DNA of 64,000 nucleotides from Fomitopsis serialis (lineage: Eukaryota > Basidiomycota > Agaricomycetes > Polyporales > Fomitopsidaceae): positions 86,852 through 150,851 of the forward strand of contig NW_025955058.1 in assembly GCF_022376445.1 (NCBI RefSeq), written 5' to 3'. Positions 35,915 through 48,128 of the stretch are shown in pieces. A program made the translations under genes and the position numbers. Under the pieces are notes generated by a model. The model did no database searches. It was not told the DNA's origin and saw only the letters and a list, made by a program, of their open reading frames with translations. Within the stretch, counting starts at the first letter, position 1. Each line of letters starts with the position of its first letter.

Positions 35915-37751
35915 CGGCCATGTTTGCACACAGGGTATTCACCCTGTATGCATATGGTCACTGTCCGTGTCCGTGTCGTGCTGGGCGTTGTCATGCCCTG
36001 TACCCGCCTTGTCACCCACTTGCTTGCTCACTTGCGCGCGCATGCTGTCCATCCATCGGCTGTCTGTGCACGTAGCGAATTGGCCCTACGTGCTCACGAT
36101 CACTGTGTGCGTCGTGCTGTACGTTGCCCGGCCTCAGAGTTCTGCTCGCACTGCTCTGTGACTGCACGTAGTAGATGTACAAGTCCCTGTACAAGTCCCT
36201 GTACAAGTAGTTGTACAAGTAGTTGTACAAGCCTTTGTACAAGCCCTTGTACAAGTCTTTGTACAAGCCTTGTACAAGCCCTTGTACAAGTCCTTGTACA
36301 AATCCCATGTACAAGCCCTTGTACAAGTCTTTGTACAAGCCTTTGTACAAGCCCTTGTACAAGTCACTGTACAAGTAGTTGTACAACTACTTGTACAAGT
36401 AGTTGTACCAGCCCTTGTACCAGCCCTTGTACAAGTAGCTGTACAAGTCTTTGTACAGTTGCACAGGTAGTTGTACAAGTCCCTGTACAAGTAGATGTAC
36501 AAGTAGTTGTACAAGTTGTTATGTACAAGTAGATGTACAAGTAGTTGTACAACTCCTTGTACAGTTGCACAGGTAGTTGTACAGTAGCAATACATATGCA
36601 TGGCAGTTGTACAAGCATGTTACATGTCCTTGTACAATTACACTGTACAATCACCTGCAACACCACTAATTGTCCCAATGTTCAGGCTGTACTATCCAGT
36701 GTATGTGCTTTATACATATACATGTACTACATATATTAGTCAGCCTGTCACTGTATTGACTTGTCTGCCTATCCAAGTCATAGTCCAGTGTGATTGACCA
36801 TGTTTACATATGCAGAGGCTGGTCCCAGATGGCATCAGTACTGATTTCTTTACAATCTGCTCTGAGTGGCACCCATTTGTTTGCAATCTTTCACAAGTGG
36901 CACACACATGTTTGCAATCTTTTAGGAGTGGCACACTTTCATTCACTATCTTTGTTCCCTGAAAGATCACAAACATGATTTGTCACCCCCATGGTCACAA
37001 TACTTCATGTATCTCTTCATGTGAGCTGTTGGAATTGAGAGGGTACACTGCAGCTAGGTGTGCCACTGCTATCTATTTCCAATACTTCATGCCCAAATCT
37101 TGAGTACAATGTTCCCAATATTTCAGGAGAAGAGTTTGTGGAGAGATCATGAACAATGTTACACTTCAATCAGAGACACAAGCTTCAAAATTGCATTCTA
37201 ATCCTATCACCATCTTTCTGCACACATGTGCTGTGATAGGATTGCAATCATACTTTCCAATCTTTCATACCTAAAAGACAGTATTCACAGAACTCAAAAC
37301 TTCCTTTGAAAGACCTTTGGAATACATTAGACATGGAGGATTGTGAAGCCTGTCACAATCATTTGTCAATATTACATGATGTGATTATGGAGAAACAAGA
37401 TTGTAACTTATCACTCTGCAATCCTTTTGATGTCTGTTCACAATCAATTTGGCCCAAAATATTCATTCTGCATCTGAGAACTTTCTGCAAGCTTCTACAT
37501 TGAAAGATCAGAGATGTTATGACCAAAACTCATTTCCAATCTTTACACCAATCTGTCTTCAATACTGCACACAGAATGATTCAAAACAATGTCTACAATC
37601 TTTTTAGGAATCTGTCTCCAATATTGTGCACACAATGATCGAACATAATGTTTGCAATCATATTACTAATCATTCATACCAAATATGGGTAAAAAGATTC
37701 GAACTCTTTTCCCAATCTTTCGGGACGAAAGATTCCGACTCTCGCCCGGTG
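35915..37751 (-). repeat. Right inverted arm
   Basis: Reverse complement of the left arm, 1837 bp. It lacks one A in the TTGTACAAG array near 36266 and differs by one base near 35970. Such identity indicates recent movement or ongoing gene conversion between arms. Confidence 0.92.
36175..36575 (-). repeat. TTGTACAAG palindrome array, right arm
   Basis: Mirror copy of the array at 33040-33440 with the same 12-bp spacing. Confidence 0.9.
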
Positions 37752-37754
37752 TAG
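37752..37754. repeat. Target-site duplication TAG, right
   Basis: Partner of the TAG at 31860-31862. Confidence 0.65.
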
Positions 37755-39070
37755 CCTGATCAGTTCGACCCAGGAGATTATAGTTTTCCTTGTCCAATGG
37801 TGCGCGGTCACTCGTGTCCCGATGTGTTGGTGCTGACCTTGCCGAGTAAGTTTCTACGTTCATACTATATGGTCACGTACGTGCTCGTACATGATATCAT
37901 CCCCGATATCATGATCTGAACCGCGAATTGGCTAAGTGATGAAACTACAAAGTCGACGACACAGTCTGCCTCTCATCCTCGCCGCGGTACACTCTATATT
38001 TTGATCATGGAACTAAGTTGCTGCTATTCTCACGTCGTGACTACGTTATAGCTTATCCTCGTACTGATATCTTTGGGTCCGTGTTTGGCTCTTCTCGCAT
38101 TGCTTTGCATTGAATAGTAGTGATTTAGCGTGCGGTATCGGTATGTAATCTTGACTTCTTTTCTAGTTTCCTGCTTCTGACGAGAATAATGTATTTGCTA
38201 GGCACAACGTATCAATCGTAGGTATGCTACTTCAATTCACTGGCATCTGATCTGATCTCGTCTGGACCATCCCACCAAGGACAACCACAACAAATGCTAC
38301 CAGATTTCTCAGCAACGCGACAGTAAGGATTGACATAGATGCTCCTTATTCAACCATCCTCATCGTTATAAGGTCCCGTCGCTCATACAACTGCTGTCAA
38401 GTGCCATTGCGGATACGTATCTGACAGTGTCTCTGTGCTGGATTCTCCGTGGTTCTGGAAGTGGGCTTCCTAAGTACGTAGTCTGTTTGATGTGTCTGCA
38501 TGCTGAGTTGGTGCACTTTGCTCATGCAGTGTCACTTTACAGCACCGCTGGGATAGTGTCGCAGCTGACACTGTATGCCATCAATCGTGGCGCCCTCACT
38601 TCGTCAGTGACTATCTACTGTGTCAACGGTGGTATGACTCGGAGCCTTACGTGCCGCGGCAGGGTTACACAGCTGCTGTCATTTGGCACCGTGAATAATT
38701 CAGTTGCTGAGCTGATATGCTGACTCGCTAACAAACATCCGCTAGTACTTCATTGAGCTCTACCAAGGGTCATACATCATCGACATCTTCGACATTCCTG
38801 GAAGCGCACGTAGGTCAAGTATTTCGACGAAGATAAGCTATGATTGACGGGGTTGTTTCATAGTGTACGTCAACTCACTGCTCGCTGTGTAAGTGTATTC
38901 TGTGACATGTCCTCTCGGATCGCCCCGATTGAATGTGTTGCAGACTGAATGTACGCCGACATATACGAGAGACTCTACACGTCTATTCCGATTTTGAGCT
39001 CAACGGCTCAGCTGGCGACTCGGGCCACCAGCCTTCGGTGCGCAATTCGCTACGAGCGACAGAGATGTGA
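37755..39070 (+). pseudogene. DUF6534-like membrane protein, 3' part after insertion
   Basis: Exons in family order are SAIADTYLTVSLCWILRGSG (38395-38465), IVSQLTLYAINRGALTS (about 38553-38610), YFIELYQGSYIIDIFDIPGS (38752-38810), VYVNSLLAV (38864-38890) and LNVRRHIRETLHVYSDFEL followed by NGSAGDSG to TGA at 39068-39070. The YVNSLLA..N.R motif is typical of the last helix. Short GT-AG introns separate the pieces. This is the expected continuation of the 5' part at 31202-31862. About 500 bp directly after the element carry no clear exon, so decay beyond the insertion is likely. A related 3' remnant lies at 19330-19700. Confidence 0.7.
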
Positions 39071-40349
39071 TTTGGGTTGCCAATGGTACACTAGATGCGG
39101 TCTGACAAACTCAGCGATGTCAATCTAACTTGTGCACATTGAATGAACGGCTAAAGACACCGACTCCTTCTCGCTGGGAGACTTTCTGTGCGCTGTCTAA
39201 CTTATTTCATGTGCGTATGATTCGGTACTTGCATCTAATCAACGTGTTCGATTCTGGCTTTCTCTTCATAGGCAATGAACTCCGAGATGGGATGTCTCGT
39301 TGATGTCTCGCACCGTGTCCAACATCGGCACACCAGTCGCAACCCGAGCTCGTATGAACCCACACGCCATGTCCGATTCATACACTGCGTCGTCCGGCAC
39401 GTGAAGTGGATCTACAGGGTAGGCAGCAGCAAAGCTGGGTTGCACGCGCAGCGGGAAAATGTTCGCATAGCAACTTGGCGGGAGATGTGTCGGAAACAGT
39501 GGCACATTATATGGGCTGTGCCACTACTTACGGCACGGCTTGCAAGACGACGCGGTTTTGCATTTGATGACCGAACGAAGCGATGGGTGCGCGGGCGATG
39601 ATTGGGACGCCGTTGACGGGCAGCAGAAGGCGCGTGGAGGCAGTTGCAGTAGTCTCCCGTGGGCAGAGTCGACAATCCCTTCAACCTTCGCTGGCTCCGA
39701 ATATCCTTGTCTAACAGTTGCAGACGAGGTTCTGTGCCAGGCGACGAGAATGGGCCGCGGGATCATCGGGCCGGGGTGCCGAGGACGATCGTGGCGCTGC
39801 GTTCAACAAGGTTAATCCTTACCGCATTAGGTAGACTAAGGTAGGTCTGTAAGACACCTCCTATGCTCGATTCTTCTCATACTCCGGCAGCAAGGATCCT
39901 TGTCAAGGTGCAACCCGGTTGTGTTCATCCCATCACAGGCGAGTGCATGCACTGCCGCAGGACGGCCACCGAGACAGCACTTGGCCAGTTATGAACACGC
40001 AGAATTCTAGTGAGTCTCATAGTGACAGATATAGTATTTTTGACAGATGCTATCACGCACTTTGTCGCATCGGCACTCATAGAGTGCTTCGGACACATGT
40101 GAATCACATCAGGGCACTCTATGACACTTCAACCTGACACCGACAACCCCGACTCATTCTGGACAGCGACCAGTCGGGTAACACAGATGCGACATTCATG
40201 TTTATACAATTATCGGAGCAGTCTGATGCGAGGCTGACATGCAGCAGCTGCTGGCATCCACCTCAGTCGCCGAATTCTCTCACTCGTATTTATTGCCAGT
40301 CTGAGCATAGTTAAAGTAGGTACTCCTGAGTTCGCTTTCTTCCTTCCTC
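39071..40349. other. Intergenic with a diverged repeat copy
   Basis: No supported gene. Positions about 39170-39430 resemble 42420-42660, on the other side of the glycosidase gene, in the same orientation. Confidence 0.5.
39170..39430 (+). repeat. Diverged direct repeat, copy 1
   Basis: Shares runs such as CGTATGATTCGGTACTT, GTCCAACATCGG and GAGCTCGTATGAA (or close matches) with 42420-42660. Confidence 0.65.
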
Positions 40350-42308
40350 ATGCGCGGTCCCACTTTCGCTGTAGCCACTGCCCTGCTGGGCGCATCGTTC
40401 TTCAAGTCACGGTTTGCCGAAGCACACACCCCCACCGACGCCCAACTGGACGACGTGAAGGATAATCTCTGGCTCGCCGCACAGCAGACGTACGGCCCTT
40501 CCCTTTGTGTTCCTTCCCTCGTCGACTAACACTTCACATCCGCAGATGGGAACTCGGCACGGAGGCAGAGGCTCTCGTCGAGTCCGATGCCCCTGCCTGT
40601 GCCGTTTTTGCCGACACCCCCCTCCCGCCTCCTATCGGCAACAACTCCTCGTCCTACAACTACACCGCGCTCCGGCCTGTCCTCCAGATCGCCTACAACG
40701 CGGCGTACAACCGCTCGAACGCGACGGGCCCCCAGCCGATCATGTACGTCGAGGGCGGCGCGGCCGGCGACCCTGCGTCCATCGGCATCGCAATGCTCAT
40801 CGCGAACTGGACGGGCGCGCCCGAGCCAGAGCTTGATAGGCCGGAGCTTGCGGACAGCCCGTTTGGTACGTCGGTCGGACAGGGCGTGTCCTATGCGCGC
40901 GCGGCGGAGGAGCAGCTTGAATATTTATTGACGGTCGTGCCTCGCACTAGCGACGGTGCGATCAGTCATCGTATTGAAACGACACAGTTATGGTTAGTAG
41001 TTTGTGCATGTCTGGGAGATGTGGCTAACACTGCTTCACACAGGGCCGATGCCGTCTACATGATTCCTCCATTTCTCGCTTATTATGGTGTCCTGTCCGG
41101 CAACGCGGCCAGTCCCTTGTCGAGGAGGCATATAATCAGGCAAGTATGCGTTCGTGCTCAGATCACCGAATAGTTGATGAACGGAACCGGCTGTTCGACA
41201 ACGAAGAGATTGCCAAATGAGCCCTGCTTGAATCACTGCTCGTCTTCCGTACTGACTACATCATATCACACATGATTCACCGCTCGCGCCATCACGAACG
41301 TATGCTGACCTATACTCTACAGGTCAAACTTTACCGCGCGTATCTCTCCAACACCACTACGCCTCTATGGCAGCACATCCTGCTCGGTACGGGAGCCTAT
41401 GATCCCGGTTATTGGTCAACAGGTAAGTTTCAATGGTCGGATAATAGAGTCGTTTCCGGGGCCACGAGGGCATTAGCAACGTATGGGACCACCTACCACA
41501 ACGACTGAACATGATACTGTACAGGTAATGCATGGGCCGCTGCGGGCATGGTCCGCGTCCTCGCCACGATCCAGCACTCTCAATTCGCCGACACCATGGT
41601 CAGCGAAATGAAGGACCTCTCGACCTGGATCGTCGAGATCCACAAAGGGATGTACACTTTGCAGGCGAGCATCACTCACTCCCTACCCTCGCGCACGCGC
41701 ACTGACGTCAGAGCTCTCTCCTGGCAGGACTCTTCCACCGCGCTCTTCCACAACTACGCCAACAACAAAACCTGGTTCCTCGACGGCTCCTCCACCTCCC
41801 TCCTCGCGAGCACCGTCTACCGCCTCGCAGCCCTCCAAGGCGTCAACACGTACATCCCCAACGCCGAGGCCGCCCGCGACGCGCTCTCCGCCCCGCGGGC
41901 ACCGCCGCCGGCTACACCTCGTGGGGCACCGGCGACGGCGTCGGCCCCGCGACGAGCTTCACCCACACGAGGGCCACCTCCGCCGCCCCCTCCAACACGG
42001 CGACGGCGAGCTACGCGGTGCCGACCCCGACGGGCGGGGGAGCGGGCCTTAGCCATTTCTCCCCGGAGATGTGGCTCACGCCCGTGGTCGACCCGTACAA
42101 CTGGAACACGCAGGGTGGGAGCTCACCCGAGGGCCAGGCGTTCGTCGTCGAGATGTACGCGGCGTGGCGGGACTGGGTCGCGCTCGGGTCGCCGGGGGCG
42201 AGCGCCAGCCTGAGTGCGCGTCGGAACGGGCCTCTCGTCCGGAAGTCGAGTAGGTTGTGGGCGGGGTGGTCGCGGCGAGGCTCGGATGGGAGGTCGCTGC
42301 TGCGGTGA
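40350..42308 (+). CDS. Secreted GH105-like six-hairpin glycosidase (frame breaks)
   Basis: ATG at 40350 starts a signal-like segment MRGPTFAVATALLGASFF. Exon 1 ends at 40489. Exon 2 (40546-40992) carries TWELGTEAEALVES, YVEGGAAGDPASIGIAML and SHRIETTQLW. Exon 3 from 41044 gives ADAVYMIPPFLAYYGVLSGN and then SLVEEAYNQ only after a one-base shift near 41106, followed by a GC-AG intron (CAG/GCAAGT). Later exons give VKLYRAYLSNTTTPLWQHIL, NAWAAAGMVRVLATIQHSQF, LFHNYANNKTWFLDGSSTSL and, after another shift near 41896, SHFSPEMWLTPVVDPYNWN and SPEGQAFVVEMYAAWRDW, stop at 42308. The pattern matches fungal GH105-type proteins acting on unsaturated uronide or rhamnogalacturonan ends. Both shifts are single missing bases. 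Confidence 0.8.
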
Positions 42309-42419
42309 GCCCGTGGGTCAGTTGGATGGGTTTGTGGTGAGCGTGTTGCTGTTGCTAGGGTATGATGCTCGAGCCTTGGAACGGCTCGAGATGCCGACTC
42401 ATTGTCACTACGACACTCA

Positions 42420-42660
42420 CTCTTTTGGGCTTTCTGTGCATGATTTAACTTATCCCACCGTATGATTCGGTACTTACGTCTAATTTTAACGTTCAGTTCT
42501 GGCTTTATCGTCAAACGGAGATGAGGCCCGCCCGAGCAGGGGTGTTTCGCACCGCGTCCAACATCGGTCCATTATGCAACACAAGCTCGTATGAAACCAC
42601 ATACGTCGTGAACGATTATACTGTCAGTCGGCCCAGTATAACTGGGTCTATTCATCCGCG
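42420..42660 (+). repeat. Diverged direct repeat, copy 2
   Basis: Second copy of the repeat at 39170-39430, just after the glycosidase gene. Its function is unknown; the two copies bracket the gene. Confidence 0.65.
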
Positions 42661-43008
42661 CACTGGGTCACAGAGCGCAGCGGAAGTATGCGCTACGGCG
42701 CTTCGCACCGCATAGCTGTAGGGTCTGAGGTTTGTACATTCTGGGCATGTCGCAGTTGCAAACATTCCGCTTCGCTCACATTTCGTCCCACCCCTTCCTG
42801 CTTATGCTCGCCCGAGACAGTTGTCAGCTGAGCGCTGAGCATAGATGGTGGTAGCCTGGAGATCGAATATCAATTGATGTATTGATACAGTACAATTTGA
42901 GGGCTGTAGGCCTAAGCTTTGATGAAAGGACGTTGCCTGAGTACCTTTGTGTCCGCGTCCGACTATTGACTTCCCAGCCGTGTGTTTCCGACCTCGCTGA
43001 CGCTACGC
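42661..43008. other. Intergenic
   Basis: Short spacer between the repeat and the convergent kinase gene. Nothing recognised. Confidence 0.4.
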
Positions 43009-45128
43009 TCACTCGCACCAGTACACCGACGAACCGGTCTCCTCGCGCATCCCATCAGACCTTACGTCTGTCTCCATCTTGCTGCGGAGCGTCTCAAGCA
43101 TCGCCAGATCATGGTCCTTGGTGATGACAGAGCCTGGAGTGACACCGTCTGGCCAAGCAATCGAGGTGTTGAGATTGTACGGAAAGCGAGCCGTCCCGTC
43201 CCTCCCAGCCCAGTCGAAGTCAACAAGATACGCGCCGCCTGGTCGGAAGCTGTTCGCCATTTCCTTGTCGGCCACAACGACATTCGGTGCGCGAAGGTCG
43301 CCGAACACGAGGTTGTGCCTGTGCAGCTCCTCGATGGCTCGGGAGACATCGTCCATGACTTGCGGTGACTGAAGGCGCTCTTCTGTAAGATCGCCGCCGG
43401 GAACAGCTTCCATGATAACCATTGACAAGCCGCCCTTGAGCTTGCAAAAGAAAAGTAGCTTCGGGGCGAATCCCGCTTCTGCGAGACGCTCCTGCGCTTC
43501 GGCGCCGTAGGGCCCTGAGACGAACTTTACGTACACGGTAGTTGCAGCACCTTCACCGTAAGTCGCCAGGAAGATCGCCCGACCAGTACTGAGTTGGTGT
43601 GTAAAGAGAAGTAGCTTCGGAGGGTTTTGTCAATGTATCGAGGCCTGGGGTGGTAGAAAGCCCGCTCTTGGAGAAACGGTGCGCCGATATGCAGCTTGGC
43701 ATATGACCTGCGCAGGTCCCGCGCGAGCTGTCGGAAGACGTGCAGCTGTTTCGCGATCGCATCTACTCCTGCCGAAGACCCACAGGGTAGCCCCAAGACC
43801 CAGAGGAGGTCGGAATGAACTATGTCGGTGGCATATACCGCACGGAAGGTCATAATGGTCCCGACCATCCCCACGAGCAAGCATGGACAGCAAGAGGAGT
43901 AGCGGATGGAGTCGTACTTGTCAAAGACAGACGTCAGTGGATAGCAGTGTCAACTGTAGTCTGCTTTTACTTACGGCCTGGTTCACCGCCCCGTAGAGGT
44001 GTTGATACGTGGAGACCGACTGCACGTCTGCAGGCCCGTTCAGGAGCTTGTCTTCCACAATGACATAGGGGACTTCAAACCCGTTAGCAACGGGGCAAGT
44101 TGCGGTATGGTCAATCTCGGTCAATATTCTCCCTTGCGCTCCTTGCGCTCGTCCGTCTCGTGCCCGTCTGCCTCGCTCTCGCCACCATCCTGCATGCCCT
44201 CGTTGTCACCCTTACTGTCGTTCTTCTTGTCCTGGCGGTAGACGTGTTTCGAGTCGAACAAGGGTTGGTCGAATAATTGGGCGAGAAGGCCCGAGACAGT
44301 GTTTGAGTACTCGGGCTCCAGCTTGTGCCGGGGGTCATTGACGGCGGTCTTCAGGCGCGCCATGAAGGACACCATGTCAAAGTCGTCGGAAGGCTTGAAA
44401 GCGGTCGGATTGTTGGTGGCTTCGTTGAGCGACTCCCATGCCTCGGCGAAAGCGGGCTCGTACAGTGATACATGAGGTCCGTAATCATCGTGGGGGCAAA
44501 CACCGCCAAGCGACAAAGGAGCCTGGGTTTGTGCGCTGACAAGGTCTGAAGAGCATTAATCAATGATAGTGTGCGAAGAACACAGAAGTAACCAACCTGT
44601 CGGTACCAATCCCTGTACCTGTACCTAAGGCTGTTTCATGCGCTTGTAGAGCTTAATGATGTCAGCTAAAATCGGAGGTTTGTGTCAGATGGGACTACAC
44701 AAAGAAACAATGACACGTACCCCGGAGGAAGGCCAGCAATCTGATCCTCCCACTGTCCGACGCGGTTGCCACAGACTCCTCCACAACGTCCGCAAGATAT
44801 CGACCATCCCCGAAGGTCGCGAGAACTGTTGAGGACAGAGAGAAGCTCTTCAGCTCATACCAGTCGTCGATAGCGGTGCGACTCAGTGGCGTCGTTGGAA
44901 GTGAGCATCCGTCCTGCGTCGGTACAGCCGAAGCATTAGCGGTACATGCTTTTCTCAAAAGCATATACGCACCTCAGAGTCTACCAGACGAAGCTGGTAG
45001 TCCTCAACGCTGCCTACCGTGAGGCACGGTTGGCCCAAGTAGTCGCTGAAGGAAGCCTGCAGGACGTCGTCGACCTTGATCTGGCTGTATGGAACATCGA
45101 ACGAGATACAGCTGTAATGAGGGGGCAT
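43009..45128 (-). CDS. Crinkler-like protein with fungal kinase domain, second gene
   Basis: Multi-exon gene from ATG at 45128 (MPPHYSCISFDVPYSQIKVD) to TGA at 43011-43009. N-terminal exons give a short header ending LRLVDSE and then DDWYELKSFSLSSTVLATFG, similar in layout to Crinkler headers. The middle reads SLYEPAFAEAWESLNEATNN, FMARLKTAVNDPRHKLEP, and PYVIVEDKLLNGPADVQSVS, the counterpart of the possible nuclease-like block. LLVGMVGTIMTFRAVYATDI follows. The kinase half has YVKFVSGPYGAEAQERL, LSMVIMEAVPGGDL, HRHNLVFGDLRAPNVVV (catalytic loop) and GGAYLVDFDWAGRDGTARFP. It is more divergent from the gene at 22292-24421 than the pseudogene at 14040 is. All visible exons are open. Function unknown. 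Confidence 0.7.
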
Positions 45129-45452
45129 GTTATGCAGGAGGTGAATCGAACAGGCATGCTGAGACTTCGCCCGAAAGTCGGATCCGAGGGGCGAAACGTG
45201 TGGTAAAAGCAACCCAGGCTGCGCGACCGCCGTCCCCCACTCAAAGAGGTCGCGTTGACTCAACGTTGAGAGTCTGCGCAACGGCAGCCAAGTCGGAGTG
45301 TGGCGGTGGGCGCTCTGGCCACGGCTCGACTGAGAACCTTGCGCGGCTGAGCCACCTGTCGCGAGCGACCTCTTCCTCCGCCCTCATCCTGCATCGTTCG
45401 CGAACGATAGGTACCTTCACTCTTTTTCGACTCACCATCTTGTGTTCTCGCT

Positions 45453-47742
45453 ATGTCCGACTTTGACTACTCCGACGGCGAAGAGGACGTCCCCCTTGCA
45501 AAGCGTTCTGGCCGACCACGCACTGCGAACTCGGCGAGGATGGAGAATACAAGATGAAAGGTGCGCTCAAGGCTCCCAGGCCGACGAGCTACACGACACA
45601 AGCTCTCTTTGGTACGTCTCTTCTCGTCTCGAACGCGGACCCACATCAACTTTGACCGCACCTCAGACCAAATGATCGCCGGCGACATTGAACCAACCCT
45701 GACTATCAACGAGGTGCGCCGCCGTCGCCATCTTAACTCGCGTCGCATAGGTTCGCTCATCACTCTACAGACGTCGTTTGGCCAGAGACAAAGCAGATGG
45801 GTGCGTTACATCGTATGAAAGGGGGCAACCAGACGAACTTGCTTGTCGACAGGGCTCATTGATTCTATTTTTCGCAACTTTTACGTGCCTCCGCTATCTT
45901 CTGTGAGCTTCACTCTCTCTGCGGCGCATGGTCACTCAGCGCGAGCAGCGGTGACATACCGGGACGACGGTTCGGAACGCCGTATCTCATAGATGGCAAG
46001 CAACGGTTGACCTCGATACGAAGGTAAAGTTCCATCGCCCTACACTTTTCCGTACACTTACATCCCTGCTTCACAAACAAGATTCATGCAGGGCGAAGTG
46101 AGTGTTCGTCGCTCGTGTGTATTGTTCCTTTGCTAATGGCGTTCTCTCAAGATTTTGTGTATGTCTCCTGTTTGCTCCCCCTCACATCGCTGACGTCATG
46201 GGACGTGGATAGTCAAAGATCCGTGCGTCCCTAACTTCAGGAAGCCACTCCTGCGTATTCATGGTCGTCTAGAAACACTGGCGAGAGATTCACATACGAA
46301 GACATTGGCGTATTCAAAGGGGTCAAGGTGCTGCCTGAGCGATACAAGAAGATCTTCCGTGCGAAGCAAATCGTAAGCTATCACATTGTCGAACAGATGT
46401 GGAAAGTCACACCGGTGATAGGTCTGCATAGAGTATCAGGACATCACCAACGCGAGCGAGCGGGAGATCTTCCAGGTACGTTCCATCCATGCCTTCTCAT
46501 GGCCTTCTCACGAGTCTCATTCCACTTTTACCAGCGCGTCCAACTTGGAATGGCGCTGACTCTGGCAGGTATGTGCAGTGCCACATCACGTTGTATTCTC
46601 GTGGCGTCTTACAGTCACTCTCAGAAAAACTGCAAGCCATAGCGTCTCCGATGGGCGAATTTATTCACGACCTGCAGGCGCAATACGTCAGCCCAAGCGA
46701 CGAGCTCGGGCTCAGTTCACTGCTCGACTGGGATGTTACGCGAGGGAACGACTTCCGGTGTCTCGTGCACGCGGCGCACTCGGTCGAGCGATGGCCAAAT
46801 GTAAGCACCTTCCCAGGTCCGGAGGGGCTGCGGAAGTGGCTGGAGCGCGACGAGGAGCCGGAGTCCAAGTTTACCACAGGTCTGCACCAGACAATGGACA
46901 TCTTCCTGATGCTCGCGCGCGAGCAGAACGGGGCGATGTTCAAGATGGCTGACGTGAAGAAGCTTGCGCCCGCCGAATTCATCGCGATCGTCGTTCTCAT
47001 CCACACGTGGAAGGCCAAGCTCAGTGTGAGTGCGTTCAAGAAGGCGATCCGGGACATGCGCAAACACGTACGCGAGAAGGAGCACGACATCCGGACGAAC
47101 GGTCGCGTGATGGCCCTGCTGTGGGACTTCATTAGGTCTATGAAGCTGGAGAAGTACAGGGGCCAGGACAGCACGGAGACACCGGTTGCGAAGGTGCGGC
47201 CGCTGAAGCGGAAGCGCAGGCAGGACGAGGATGACTCGATGAGCGTGGATAGCGAGGAGAGGAAGGCCCCGGCGAAGAGGAAGGTGGAGGCAAAGGAAGA
47301 CTTCCCGACTGTGTCCCAAGCGCATGCGATGGCGTCTCGTCCGTCTCCTGTATCTCGCCCGCCGTCGCATACGAGTCGCCAACCGTCGCACACCAGTGGC
47401 CCGCCCACGCCTATGCCCCCTTCTCAGCCATCTTACTCCGCGGCGCCCTATCCCACACCGCCAGCTCATGACCGACTCGCCGCGCTGCGGGCGGTGAGAG
47501 AGATGGGGCGGGACGTACCGAACTCGCAGACGCACCCGTCGAGCGTGCCGTTCTCTCCGTCACACCCTTCGACATCGAGTATGCAGCAAGGGGGTCCAGG
47601 CACGCCGATCACTGATGCCGAAATGGCGAGGATGGCTGCCCAACAGCTGATGAGCAACAACCCTGTGTGGCCTATGCCGCTCCCCGGGCAACAGGCGAAC
47701 GGCCATTATCAACCTCCTCAGCATCCGACATATCGCTACTAG
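45453..47742 (+). CDS. DUF262 domain protein (GmrSD/ParB-like fold), nuclear-type tail
   Basis: ATG at 45453 gives MSDFDYSDGEEDVPLAKRSG. The next segment, EDGEYKMKGALKAPRPTSYT, is one base out of frame near 45540. Exons then give GLIDSIFRNFYVPPL (45852-45893) and the DUF262 hallmark IDGKQRLTSIRR (45989-46020). They continue with ERFTYEDIGVFKGVKVLPER, QDITNASEREIFQRVQLGMA and the long last exon from 46630 (LQAIASPMGEFIHDLQAQYV, LLDWDVTRGNDFRCLVHAAH, KLAPAEFIAIVVLIHTWKAK). The tail is basic then Pro/Ser-rich (LKRKRRQ, SHTSRQPSHTSG) and may be nuclear. In bacteria DUF262 occurs in GmrS of type IV restriction; the fungal role is not known. The DGxQR core is intact. Confidence 0.82.
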
Positions 47743-48128
47743 GTGCGTGTCTTTTGTCTATCCGAGTCGCGGCTGCTGACTATGTTGTCCAGGGCTGGAG
47801 AACATCCTGACTGGTACGGAGATGACTAGTATCGAACGTATGGTTTTGTCGCGGGCTTGCGCATTGTAATGTATAATACGTACTTATCACCTTCATATTC
47901 TGAATGTTCCCTTGCCGTGACGCATAGAGATTTTGACCCAGAACACTGCAGGCCTGGGTATGCGATGCTTGCACAAGACATACAGTATCACCGCAAACAC
48001 GCGCGTAAGCCGGTATGAACATTTGAACAGTCGGGCCTGTCGCGGCGAGTCGGGCTCGAAACTCGAGGAGCGCTACTATTGCGGCGGCCCGCTGCCCTGG
48101 TATGTCCTCATCTGTCGTCACCTTCAAC
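47743..48128. other. Intergenic
   Basis: Terminator side of the DUF262 gene. Nothing else recognised. Confidence 0.4.

Larger units (their letters stand above)
31863..37751. mobile_element. 5.9-kb element with 1.84-kb inverted arms
   Basis: Two arms, 31863-33700 and 35915-37751, are inverted copies that pair position by position (sum 69614, then 69615 after one 1-bp gap in a repeat tract) with about two differences in 1838 bp. The outer ends are CACCGGGCGAG and its complement. Three bases, TAG, directly flank both ends (31860-31862 and 37752-37754) as a target-site duplication. A CAC...GTG terminus with a 3-bp duplication fits CACTA-like (CMC) DNA transposons; the very long arms also resemble foldback elements. 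No transposase was seen, so it is non-autonomous. Each arm holds AT-rich subterminal motifs (AAAGATTG) and a TTGTACAAG array. The element splits a DUF6534-like gene. Confidence 0.85.
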
